From: Elusimicrobia bacterium RIFOXYA2_FULL_39_19
GTDB lineage: Bacteria; Elusimicrobiota; Endomicrobiia; CG1-02-37-114; XYA2-FULL-39-19
DNA: 64,000 bases
Assembly: GCA_001800285.1 (NCBI GenBank)
Contig: MGVC01000078.1
Coordinates: forward strand, 25,633 to 89,632
Direction: 5' to 3'
Each line of letters starts with the position of its first letter. The first letter of the stretch is position 1. The position numbers and the translations under genes were made by a program. Of the stretch, positions 52,732-61,558 are shown in pieces. The notes under the pieces were generated by a model, which was not told where the DNA came from, ran no database searches, and was given only the letters and a program-made list of their open reading frames with translations.

Positions 52732-54197
52732 GCAATGGCCGCTTTTGCTTTCTGATAATTTTCTACGGTGAACTGATTATAAGGATTCATTTCAAGCGCT
52801 TCACGCAAATATTTCGCCGCTTTTTCATTTTCACCTTTTACCAGGCATAATTCTCCTGCAAGTTCAAAACCGGAAACATAATTCGGATTATTTTCAACGC
52901 ACAAAACTGCGGCTTTCATTGCTTCTTCTATTTTATTCTGTGAAATTAGCACCCGGCTTTTTCTATAAAGCACTACAGGATTATAAGGTTCCATGGAGAG
53001 CGCTTTTTCATATTGAATTAACGCCACCATAATGTTGCCGCCTTTTTTAAACCTGTCTCCCAAACGCAGATAATCACGCACGTTAACTCCAACAAATTCA
53101 TCTATTTCATTTACTTTGTGCCAGTTAATTTTATCTGCAAGCGCACCGTCTGTTTTTTTAAGCCCTGATTTTTTCAGGTATTCCTTCCATTTACTCTCAA
53201 ACTTGTTTATATCCATTCCTATAGCGCTTTTAAACGACTGGTTTTCTTCCTGCTGTTTCAGGTTTTCTAATATCTTTTGTAACTTTCCTTTGTATTTTTT
53301 ATTCATAAATTCTACTGAATTTGAAACTTCCACAAAAGCCAGATTTACTTCATCCTGGTCTTTCAGATAAACCAGTGACGGAGACATGCGTTTAAATGAA
53401 ATCATTTTATCGTTATTTAACGCATCTACCAGCACATTCACATTACCCGGAGTTATATAAACCGGCGGATTACTGCGCCAAAGCGTGTCATGGTAGCGTG
53501 CTGTGCCTTCGTGAAGCCATAGCGGGCATTTGCCTACAGTTTTTCTATTTACAGCAAAGTGCACATATTCGTGGCAAACGCTGTCAATCCAGCGGTAACC
53601 CTGCGGCAGGGCCACAGGTGAAACCAGCATAATTCTGTTAAATTTGCAGATGCCTATTGCGCCGGAACGCTCTAGAGTTTCATCTCCTAAAGTAGAAGCA
53701 AAAGCAAACTCTTCCTTTGTAGGATAAAACTCTATAATTACTTTATCCTGCGGATAAAAGTTAAATTCTGAGCCAATAACAGAATAAATCTTTTCTAAGG
53801 AGGTTGCTAAAATATCCTTTAAAACTAAATCCTGCTGTTTTAAACGCAGTACAAAATGACCTAAATCATATTCCTTAAAGTCTTTTGTAATTTCTACCAG
53901 TTTCTCCAAATGGTTTTTCATAACCATGCGCTGAAAAACATATTTTTCGTCTTTAAGTGCAGCTAACGCCTCACTGTATCTTCCGGTGTAAAAATAGTTA
54001 AGGTTTTGAAGCTTATTGTAATAATCTTTATCTTTTGAACTATCAAGCAATTCCTGAGCTTTTGCTGTTTGTCCGTTTTCCAGATAATGTTCCATTTCGC
54101 TTACCGGATTGGCCTGTGCAAACAGTTTTATTGCACATAAATATATAATAATGAAGTCAAGAATTAAGATATATTTCTGAATATTCTTTTTTTTCAT
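52719..54197 (-). CDS. Secreted gluzincin-type peptidase (peptidase MA family) with TPR domain
   Basis: A 492-residue protein with a signal/anchor helix (about 8-26). The middle domain has the zinc motif in SVCHEYVHFAVN (HExxH at about 208) and a downstream Glu in LWLHEGTARYHD, the gluzincin arrangement of the peptidase MA/DUF2268-like group. Two to three TPRs end the protein (about 375-480; NPVVLYRKSRVLISQ, ENEKAAKYLREALEMNPYN). It is probably a periplasmic protease or inactive relative with a protein-binding tail; substrates are unknown. Its last codons lie in a 17-bp direct repeat. Confidence 0.85.
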   Translation of the reverse strand: MKKKNIQKYILILDFIIIYLCAIKLFAQANPVSEMEHYLENGQTAKAQELLDSSKDKDYYNKLQNLNYFYTGRYSEALAALKDEKYVFQRMVMKNHLEKLVEITKDFKEYDLGHFVLRLKQQDLVLKDILATSLEKIYSVIGSEFNFYPQDKVIIEFYPTKEEFAFASTLGDETLERSGAIGICKFNRIMLVSPVALPQGYRWIDSVCHEYVHFAVNRKTVGKCPLWLHEGTARYHDTLWRSNPPVYITPGNVNVLVDALNNDKMISFKRMSPSLVYLKDQDEVNLAFVEVSNSVEFMNKKYKGKLQKILENLKQQEENQSFKSAIGMDINKFESKWKEYLKKSGLKKTDGALADKINWHKVNEIDEFVGVNVRDYLRLGDRFKKGGNIMVALIQYEKALSMEPYNPVVLYRKSRVLISQNKIEEAMKAAVLCVENNPNYVSGFELAGELCLVKGENEKAAKYLREALEMNPYNQFTVENYQKAKAAIANKP

Positions 54198-54219
54198 CTT
54201 TTGCTGTCCTGTTGGGGTT

Positions 54220-54247
54220 ATTTACTATTTACTGTTTACTCTTTACT
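54220..54247 (-). repeat. Heptamer tandem array after the DUF4175 gene
   Basis: Four exact 7-nt units on the plus strand (ATTTACT, ATTTACT, GTTTACT, CTTTACT), ending six bases from the stop of the gene at 54254. Analogous in position to the octamer arrays after other stops. Confidence 0.75.
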
Positions 54248-54253
54248 GTGTAA

Positions 54254-57200
54254 TTATTCCGCAATATTCTTGTAATACTGTTTGATTATCTGTTCATATT
54301 CCTGTGGATATTTTTCTTTTAGTGCCTTTATCAATTCTTCGCGAAACTCTTTGGCAGGCATATATTCATTTACGTCCGGCAGTTTCACTGGAGCTGGCTT
54401 GACACCCATCATACCGTCTTTCCCGGCACCGGATTTCATCTGTATGGGTATAGCCATAGGTTTGTTGAATTGTGACTGCATTTTCCCCATGCCGTTTTGA
54501 GCGCTGCTCATCGAATCCTGGCTTCCGGTTAAAAAATCCAGAGCTTTCTGTTCGTTTGAAACTGCATCCTTTGTTTTTGCTGCATTCAAATTTGATTGCG
54601 CGTTTGTCATTTCATGGGCCGCCATGCGCAGGTTATATGAAATATCCGAAGTTACGGCTGCTGTCTGCCTGGACAACTCCTGGAGATTGCGGTCTAATTC
54701 AACGGAACGCTCCTTTAATTTAGACTGTTTTTGCGCCAGATCATTCATTTTCTTTTTTTCCGTATCATTAAACTCTACGGGTGTTTCTGAATTTAACGTA
54801 TCCAGGATTTCCTGTTCAATGTTTTTTACATCCTGCGTTTTCTGGCTTATTTCACTGTGAGTTTTATATAAAGGAGATTCGGTAGACATTTTTAAGGAAT
54901 AATTATCGAGATATCCGGCAGACATTTTTAACTTTATTAACAGCTCTGCCAGATACTCTTTGGATTTTACTACTCTTTTTGTTGAAAGTTCCATATAAAC
55001 TTTTTCCATTAAAAATGGGCAGTCATTTATGTAGGACCTGTAGGTGTTATAAATTACCTGATTTTCTGCTTTTAAGCTTATATCTCTTGTCTGTAAAAGT
55101 TTATTAATTGCTTCTCTTTGTTTCTTGGCAAGTTTTTCCAGCATTTTTTCCTGTTCTTTGGATATTTTCTCCTGCTTGATTTTTTCCATATCCTGAGTCT
55201 GGCTTAACAGTTCGCTCTGTTCATTGATTATAAAACCAAGTTCCATTGCATGTTTGCGTACTTTTTCGTCCATGGATTTATCCGCTGAACCAAAACCCAC
55301 TTCATTGCTTGCTTTCTGCATATCCTTCAACATTGACTGCAATTGTTTCAACAGATTCTGAGCTTCTTTCAATGCTTTCTGAGTATCTTTCTTACTCAAT
55401 GCATCCCTTATATTATCAGCTGTATTTTTCATCTGCTGTGTATCTAAATCTTTAACGCCGGGCTGGTTTATAAATTCTTCGGGCAATTCCTGTGGAAGTT
55501 TTTTTAAGGCATCGTTTATTTCCTGCATCAATTCACCTATTTTATCCAGGGCTTCATTAAGCAGGGCGTCGTTTTTGGCATCTTCCGGCGACTGCAGCTT
55601 TTTCTCCAGGTCTTCTACCAGGTCATTAAGCTTATTTCCAGAGTTCATAAGGTCATTCATTTTCTGGTACTGGAGCACATCTTCCGCCAGCAGGCTCATT
55701 TTTTCAAGATTTTTTATGGCATCATCCATCTGCGTCTGCGCGTTGGGCATTTCATTTTTTTCCAGAGATTCCGAAGCGGCAGGCATCTGGTTTTTTGATA
55801 AACTATCCAATGATTCACTGATATATTTGTGTTCCTGATAAATCTGGTAATTGGTAAGCGGGTCATTGCTCATTTTATCCAGCGTTTTCTGCAGTTTTTC
55901 ATTCGTTGTATTGGTTTTTTTTGTTATCTCTTTCTGTTTCTCGCTCATATTTTTCAGTTGTTCTGCTGTCGGCAGTGTTTTTTCGGCCATTAACTTGCTT
56001 AAAGTATCTTTCAGAGCTATTTCATCCCCTAATACTTCCAGCAAGTCTTCGCGGAATTTTTTAAGTTCTTCTTCCACTTTCTGGTGTTCCACTTCGTAGT
56101 TGAAAATTTCTATGTTATACATTTCAGAGTAAGTAGTTTTAGGCCCCGAAATGGTGTCATTGTCCGTTACTGAAATATAATAAACCACTATGTTTTCCGG
56201 TTTAAGAGAAAGAGTAGAAAGCTTCCAACCGAATTCCCCGGTATACTCCTGCTTAATTTCCGTAAACATCCTTATATCAATATTTTTTTCCTGCTGTTTT
56301 TCAGGGTTTTTTATATAGTAGCAGAGTTTAACTGCAGACAAACCATAATCATCTTCTGCCCGATAAATTAGATTTATTTCTGCATCCTGTGCTGCTATTA
56401 AATCCTGGGCTGGGGAAAGCAAAGTAATCTGCGGTGATTTGTCTTTTGTAACAATAAGCGGGTAATGAGCCGGAGACTGGTCAATTATATTATCCAGGGC
56501 ATTCAATTCAAACCAGCATTCCCCCTCTTTTTCTACTATGAATTCTCCCTTTATCCTAGTACCGGAAACAATGATTAACGGTATTTTTTTGCCGTAAGAT
56601 ATCGCCAGCATTGCGCTCTTAAGCAGTTTGTTTGATACTGCTGTAAATTCCAGGCGCGTACCTGAAAGAAGAGCCGTATCTCCTATAGCTTTGCCTTCCT
56701 TTACTCCCATACCCGTATAAGAGGGCGGATAATACTTTATTCTGATATCTCCCAGTTTAGGCAATGGCACGGGTATTAGTGTATACTTTTTACTGCGCAG
56801 GCCTTTCCAGGTAATATAATACTGCAATTCCGAGATAAGATGTATTTTTTCTGAAACAAACATATTGTTTTCATATTGAAGGCTTTTTTCCTGCCAGTTT
56901 AAATTCTGTGTTTTTATAAATAATACAGGTTTATTAAGTGCATAATCCTTATTCTCTATCAAAGAAACAGTTATTGACACATCGGTTCCCAGCGGAATAC
57001 TGGCATCACCTGGAAAAACCTTAACATATTTATCAAATTCAAGAGTACTAAACGGGAATATGAATTTCGGCATGCTGTCTGTATAAATATCTGGAATCCT
57101 GTAAAGAAATGACGCTGACAATAAAACCAGAGCGATTAACGGACAACGGAATTTCCAAAGTTCTTTAAAATTTATCAGCCGGTTAAAGGGAATATTTTTA

Positions 57201-57604
57201 AACTGCTCAAGTGTATTTACTAAAAACCTGTCTGCAAGGTCTCCGGACATGCCATAGGAAATGTATTTACTGCTGTTTTCTTGTATCTGCAGGGCATTGA
57301 GCAGGTTGTCTTTTAGTTCCGGATGATTCTGCTGGATATGATTTGTTATGTACTCCAGTGATTTTATGCTTATTAGGTAGTAACGCGTACAAAACAGAAG
57401 GAGGCTTACAAGACAGGCAACCCAAAATAACACTCTTGCAATACCGGCTATTGGGTAATAATAATCAAGAAATGAAAGATAGATTAGTACTGTGTAGGAA
57501 TAAATTATAAAAAGCAGGACGTTTTCTAAAAAATAGTAGGTGTTTCTTCTTTTTTTTATCCTGCCTATGTAGGATTTTATGTCATCCATGAAGGGATACT
57601 TCAA
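54254..57604 (-). CDS. DUF4175-type large membrane/coiled-coil protein
   Basis: A 1116-residue protein. Two membrane helices near the N-terminus (about 27-70) and a third at about 150-168 precede beta-rich periplasmic domains (about 190-500; SPPSYTGMGVKEG-like DUF4175 segment YYPPSYTGMG, LIYRAEDDYGLSAVKLCYYI). The second half (about 505-1116) is long coiled coil rich in Gln/Lys/Met. DUF4175 proteins occur in alphaproteobacteria and several candidate phyla without a known function, often near von Willebrand/AAA or peptidase genes. The four-base overlap with the glycosyltransferase upstream suggests an envelope role. Confidence 0.8.
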   Translation of the reverse strand: MKYPFMDDIKSYIGRIKKRRNTYYFLENVLLFIIYSYTVLIYLSFLDYYYPIAGIARVLFWVACLVSLLLFCTRYYLISIKSLEYITNHIQQNHPELKDNLLNALQIQENSSKYISYGMSGDLADRFLVNTLEQFKNIPFNRLINFKELWKFRCPLIALVLLSASFLYRIPDIYTDSMPKFIFPFSTLEFDKYVKVFPGDASIPLGTDVSITVSLIENKDYALNKPVLFIKTQNLNWQEKSLQYENNMFVSEKIHLISELQYYITWKGLRSKKYTLIPVPLPKLGDIRIKYYPPSYTGMGVKEGKAIGDTALLSGTRLEFTAVSNKLLKSAMLAISYGKKIPLIIVSGTRIKGEFIVEKEGECWFELNALDNIIDQSPAHYPLIVTKDKSPQITLLSPAQDLIAAQDAEINLIYRAEDDYGLSAVKLCYYIKNPEKQQEKNIDIRMFTEIKQEYTGEFGWKLSTLSLKPENIVVYYISVTDNDTISGPKTTYSEMYNIEIFNYEVEHQKVEEELKKFREDLLEVLGDEIALKDTLSKLMAEKTLPTAEQLKNMSEKQKEITKKTNTTNEKLQKTLDKMSNDPLTNYQIYQEHKYISESLDSLSKNQMPAASESLEKNEMPNAQTQMDDAIKNLEKMSLLAEDVLQYQKMNDLMNSGNKLNDLVEDLEKKLQSPEDAKNDALLNEALDKIGELMQEINDALKKLPQELPEEFINQPGVKDLDTQQMKNTADNIRDALSKKDTQKALKEAQNLLKQLQSMLKDMQKASNEVGFGSADKSMDEKVRKHAMELGFIINEQSELLSQTQDMEKIKQEKISKEQEKMLEKLAKKQREAINKLLQTRDISLKAENQVIYNTYRSYINDCPFLMEKVYMELSTKRVVKSKEYLAELLIKLKMSAGYLDNYSLKMSTESPLYKTHSEISQKTQDVKNIEQEILDTLNSETPVEFNDTEKKKMNDLAQKQSKLKERSVELDRNLQELSRQTAAVTSDISYNLRMAAHEMTNAQSNLNAAKTKDAVSNEQKALDFLTGSQDSMSSAQNGMGKMQSQFNKPMAIPIQMKSGAGKDGMMGVKPAPVKLPDVNEYMPAKEFREELIKALKEKYPQEYEQIIKQYYKNIAE

Positions 57605-58719
57605 GCTGTTTTGGCGATAATTTTTGCTACTGCTTCTGCTGCCAGCGGTTTGCTGTATTGTTTTACTTTTGACTGCATATCTTTTATCATGTCCGGGTTA
57701 GCTATTACTTCCTTTAATACAGCGATAATCTTATTAAAATCCTGCTCTACGAAACCATAACCATATTTTCTTAAAAGGGCTGCATTACCCCTTTCCTGTC
57801 CCGGTGTAAACACCGGTATAAGTAAAGGTTTTCCGCAGGAAAGCGTTTCCATTACTATTGCCCCCCCGCATTTGGCTACTACCAGGTCACAGGAACGTAA
57901 ATAGTCGGGCATCTTATCAGTCCAGCCAACCACTTTGGTTTTTGGCTTAAAAGTTTTCTGCATTAGTCCATCATAAATATTTTTATATTTTCCTGTTATT
58001 ATTATCATCTGAAATTTTTCAGTTTCTATACCTGCAAGATAATCTATGATTTTCAGGAATTTTTTATAATCACCCAGGCCTACAACAAATAGTATAGTCA
58101 GAACTGCCGGGTCCAGGCCGTTTTCTTTAATAACTTTTTCCCTGTCTATGGGTTTTCCAAGTTCCGGATTTACTGGAAAGCCGGTAACTTTTAATTTTGA
58201 TTCCAGTACATGATATTTTTTGATAATAGCTTCTTTGGTTTCATTGTCGCAAATCATATAGTCCTGGACGTGTTTATTAATCCAGGTGGCATGGATTTCA
58301 GTGGAATCTGTTATCACACATGAATATCTGAGGTTTTTATTCATTTTTTTATTGTAAAGGTCTATTATGAAATTCCAGTAAGGGTGTGTAGTTACGCAGA
58401 AATCCGGTTTTTCATTTTCAAATATGCGGAACATGTTTTGATAAAAACGCGAAAAGATATGTTTAAAATAAAAGTAAGCAAACCCGGTATTTGAAAAATC
58501 AAATATTTTGTCCCATACCCGGGGTTTCTCCATAGTCCAGTTATATATTTTTTCAAAAATATGTTCTGAAGGCTCTGCTGTTTGGACTTTAAGGAAATCT
58601 ATTATTTTTGATTCAATTTCATTTGGAAACAGTTCATTTAAGGATTTTTGAATAAATTTACTAGCAGTAACATGGCCGGTTCCATAACTGGCAGTAAGCA
58701 ACAGCACTTTCTTTTTCAT
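57601..58719 (-). CDS. Glycosyltransferase of the MGDG synthase/UgtP-MurG type
   Basis: A 372-residue GT28 enzyme. N-terminal LLTASYGTGHVTASKFIQ is the MGDG-synthase acceptor-domain motif. ITDSTEIHATWIN follows at about 135-147. The C-terminal donor-binding region has VGLGDYKKFL, VVGWTDKMPDYLRSCDLVV, CGGAIVMETLSCGKPLLIP and PGQERGNAALL. It likely transfers a sugar to diacylglycerol or a related lipid at the inner leaflet. It is 15 bases downstream of a GT2 enzyme. Confidence 0.92.
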   Translation of the reverse strand: MKKKVLLLTASYGTGHVTASKFIQKSLNELFPNEIESKIIDFLKVQTAEPSEHIFEKIYNWTMEKPRVWDKIFDFSNTGFAYFYFKHIFSRFYQNMFRIFENEKPDFCVTTHPYWNFIIDLYNKKMNKNLRYSCVITDSTEIHATWINKHVQDYMICDNETKEAIIKKYHVLESKLKVTGFPVNPELGKPIDREKVIKENGLDPAVLTILFVVGLGDYKKFLKIIDYLAGIETEKFQMIIITGKYKNIYDGLMQKTFKPKTKVVGWTDKMPDYLRSCDLVVAKCGGAIVMETLSCGKPLLIPVFTPGQERGNAALLRKYGYGFVEQDFNKIIAVLKEVIANPDMIKDMQSKVKQYSKPLAAEAVAKIIAKTA

Positions 58720-58734
58720 GTTTTTTCCTTTTGC

Positions 58735-59679
58735 TTAGAAATTCTCTTTTTTAGCTATCTTAAACGGGAGTTCATCTTTTGTTTCCAGATAAAGGCGTAC
58801 CACAACTTCCATAATAATACCCAGCAACAGACAAATAACGCTCATGGACCAGAGTAAAAAACCTATGAAAAACATTGGGCTCAGCCACTGGCCCGAAAAA
58901 AAGATTTTTCTTCCAATAACAAACAAATTTACGGCTGTGCCTGCCAGAAAAGCAGTAATGGCTATGCCTCCGAAAATATAAATAGGACGAGTCAGGTAGG
59001 ACAAAATAAATTTTATTACCATCAGGTCCAATATAACTTTCAGTGTTCTGTTTATACCGTATTTTGATTTACCGTAAAGCCTGGGCCTGTGATTTACCAC
59101 GACTTCCGTAACTTTAGCACCTTGCCAGAAACAGTAAGCGGAAAGCAGCCTGTGCATTTCCCCGTATATAGCAAAGTTTTCAAGAACTTCCCTTTTATAG
59201 GCTTTTAAAGTACAACCAAAATCATGAATTTTTAAGCCGGTAAATAAAGAAATTATGTAATTGGCTATATAGCTTGGCAGTTTTCTGGTAATGAAAGTAT
59301 CTTTTCTGTTTTTTCTCCACCCGCTAACTACATCATTGCCGTCTTCTATATTTTTTAGAAGCATGGGAATATCCGCAGGATCATTTTGCAGGTCACCGTC
59401 AAGCAGGACTATTACGTCACCTGTAGAATTTTTAATGCCGGTAGAAATTGCAGCTGTCTGGCCATAATTTTTGCTGAATCTTATGAATTTTACTTTTTTA
59501 TCATCCTGAGCTATGCTTTTTAACGCTTCCAGAGTACCGTCACTGGAACAATCGTCAACATAAACTATTTCCGACTTGTAGTCAATTTTATTTATTACTT
59601 CCTTGAGCTCAAGATAGAGACGCTTTACGTTTTCTTCTTCGTTATAAACCGGAATGATTATACTTAATGTTTTTTCCAT
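58735..59679 (-). CDS. GT2 polyprenyl-phosphate glycosyltransferase
   Basis: A 314-residue DPM1/ArnC-like enzyme: SIIIPVYNEEENVKRL, YVDDCSSDGTLEAL, LLDGDLQNDPADIP (nucleotide-sugar/metal binding), DFGCTLKAYKREVL, and two C-terminal membrane helices (about 232-255 and 268-292). It makes polyprenyl-phosphate sugar donors for enzymes such as the PMT-type and DUF2723 proteins encoded at 59825 and 61559, which likely use its product. Confidence 0.94.
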   Translation of the reverse strand: MEKTLSIIIPVYNEEENVKRLYLELKEVINKIDYKSEIVYVDDCSSDGTLEALKSIAQDDKKVKFIRFSKNYGQTAAISTGIKNSTGDVIVLLDGDLQNDPADIPMLLKNIEDGNDVVSGWRKNRKDTFITRKLPSYIANYIISLFTGLKIHDFGCTLKAYKREVLENFAIYGEMHRLLSAYCFWQGAKVTEVVVNHRPRLYGKSKYGINRTLKVILDLMVIKFILSYLTRPIYIFGGIAITAFLAGTAVNLFVIGRKIFFSGQWLSPMFFIGFLLWSMSVICLLLGIIMEVVVRLYLETKDELPFKIAKKENF

Positions 59680-59783
59680 CTTTTCTCCAATAGATAGTGA
59701 TTATGCAGATAGAATAAATTTTATTTATAATACTATATTTTATGACAATTACAATGTTTTTTGTTTATTGTATTTATTTTTTA

Positions 59784-59815
59784 ACTAACCACCAACAACA
59801 TAATCACTCAATCAC
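59784..59815 (-). repeat. Octamer-repeat array after the PMT-type gene
   Basis: Nine bases after the stop at 59825 the minus strand reads GTGATTGA, GTGATTAT, GTTGTTGG, TGGTTAGT (the last phase shifted by one). Same family as the arrays at 5748-5779 and 24245-24276. Confidence 0.7.
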
Positions 59816-59824
59816 TGACTTTAA

Positions 59825-61555
59825 TTATACTACGTATATGCTCAAAAGTCCAACCGGTGTATTAGCGCTGTAATTCCTGTATCCGGCCTTTTTATACAGC
59901 ATATCCTGGGCAGTTTTATTGCCTATAGAGCCGTAAATATCACCCAGTTTTATCAGTGCTTCAGGTCTATCTGTTAAATCGTAAAGCAGGATAGAGTTAG
60001 CAAACACTGCTTCAGGCTTATAGCTTTCTAAAAAAGAAAATGTTTTTTTGTCTGCATAATATGTAGCTTTTAGATTTGTAGCAGAAATAGCAAAATATGT
60101 TTTTGGACTTGTCATAAATGCTGAATTTACACCGGGGCGGGCTTCAGGCTTAAGGTTATTTATAAACCCTACAGGCACATAATTTATTCCATAATATTGC
60201 GGGTCACCCACGCCAAAATAACAAAAATACAAAGCTTCTACTTTATTTGCTTTACACCATTTCCCCATAGCTTTAAGGCCGTTACCCCAGTCTACATTTG
60301 AATCAGTAAGGCACTGATACCCGTTTTTAGGCCCGCCGGCAAATTCATTGAAGTATGATATAGGAAATGGCTGTGCCGTAAAAAATGAATAAACATACCA
60401 ACCCAGCAGATGAAGCAAAAACAGTAATTTTATTTTACTGAATTTCTGGCCAGTTATCTTAAGTCTGCTGACTGGTAGCAGCTGCTTAATCACATTCCCG
60501 GACCAAACAAAAAGAAAAGGAAATATCGGTAATATGTGCCTTAAACCTATCTGCACTTTTGAAAAAGACGCAACCGTGAAATACACTATTACCGGCACCA
60601 GAAGGACGGCAAACTGTTCTTTAGAATATTTTTTATAAAAAAATGCGGAGAGTATAAGCAGAATAATAAGCGGTACTGGCGTTTTTATCAGAAAGGTTGC
60701 TAAAAAGTAGTATTTCCACCCGTTGGTTTCATACATACCAAAAAGAAAGCTGGACCTGCCGCGCGCCATCTGCTTAGACAGATATTTTATCCCTTCAAAA
60801 AACAGATTTATCTGATCAAATCTGTAAACAACCAGCATTACAGCAAATGTTACAGAAGCAAAAATCAGCAGATGTTTGAATATTCTGCCGTAATCTTTTT
60901 TACCCGGGTAAATTATAAGGATTAACAGATAATTCAGCAGAATTATACCGGCAGAATATTTTGAGCAGAAGGCCAGTCCCGTTGCAAGAGCGCAATAAAC
61001 TGCATTTAAAGCGGTAGGTTTATTCAGCCATTTCCAGAACAAATAAGTACCCAGAAAAAGAAAGAAAATAAACACCATGTCTGTAGTAACCAGCGTGCCG
61101 TGCGCAAGAATGTTTGAGGAAAAAACATATAACAACAGCACGCCAAGCGCGCTTAGCTCTCCGTAAAGAGTCCGCGCCCATAAAAAAACCACAAAACCCA
61201 GCAGGCAGGTGACAAACAGAATAACTACACGCCCGGAATTCAGCATTTTCTCCGGATCTACTGTGTTTTTATAAAGAAAAATATCTGCAAAGGAATACTG
61301 GTCATAATTCTGCCAGGAAGGATGCTGGACTGGAAGAGACGGGTTCATAAATAAAAGCGGTACGGCGCCGGCCATTTCACCAACAGGTGGATGATCATAA
61401 ATATTCAAGTAGTATTTACCCGTTTTCCAGTAGGAGTAACCTGCTGCCTGATGCAAAGGCTCATCATAAGTAGGTGAATTTTTCCGGATTGAATCCAGCC
61501 CCAGCAGGAACTGAATAACTAAAAGTATAAAGGCTATAATTGTAGTTTTTTTCAT
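59825..61555 (-). CDS. PMT/ArnT-like membrane glycosyltransferase
   Basis: A 576-residue GT39/GT83-type protein with about ten membrane helices. The conserved acidic motif in the first extracytoplasmic loop is seen in NSPTYDEPLHQAAG with HPPVGEMAGAVP further on. The C-terminal soluble domain starts at about 430 (CLTDSNVDWGNGLKAMG). It would transfer a sugar from polyprenyl-phosphate to a protein or lipid on the outer face of the inner membrane. It is followed by the GT2 donor synthase and preceded, three bases away, by a DUF2723 enzyme. Confidence 0.85.
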   Translation of the reverse strand: MKKTTIIAFILLVIQFLLGLDSIRKNSPTYDEPLHQAAGYSYWKTGKYYLNIYDHPPVGEMAGAVPLLFMNPSLPVQHPSWQNYDQYSFADIFLYKNTVDPEKMLNSGRVVILFVTCLLGFVVFLWARTLYGELSALGVLLLYVFSSNILAHGTLVTTDMVFIFFLFLGTYLFWKWLNKPTALNAVYCALATGLAFCSKYSAGIILLNYLLILIIYPGKKDYGRIFKHLLIFASVTFAVMLVVYRFDQINLFFEGIKYLSKQMARGRSSFLFGMYETNGWKYYFLATFLIKTPVPLIILLILSAFFYKKYSKEQFAVLLVPVIVYFTVASFSKVQIGLRHILPIFPFLFVWSGNVIKQLLPVSRLKITGQKFSKIKLLFLLHLLGWYVYSFFTAQPFPISYFNEFAGGPKNGYQCLTDSNVDWGNGLKAMGKWCKANKVEALYFCYFGVGDPQYYGINYVPVGFINNLKPEARPGVNSAFMTSPKTYFAISATNLKATYYADKKTFSFLESYKPEAVFANSILLYDLTDRPEALIKLGDIYGSIGNKTAQDMLYKKAGYRNYSANTPVGLLSIYVV

Positions 61556-61558
61556 TTT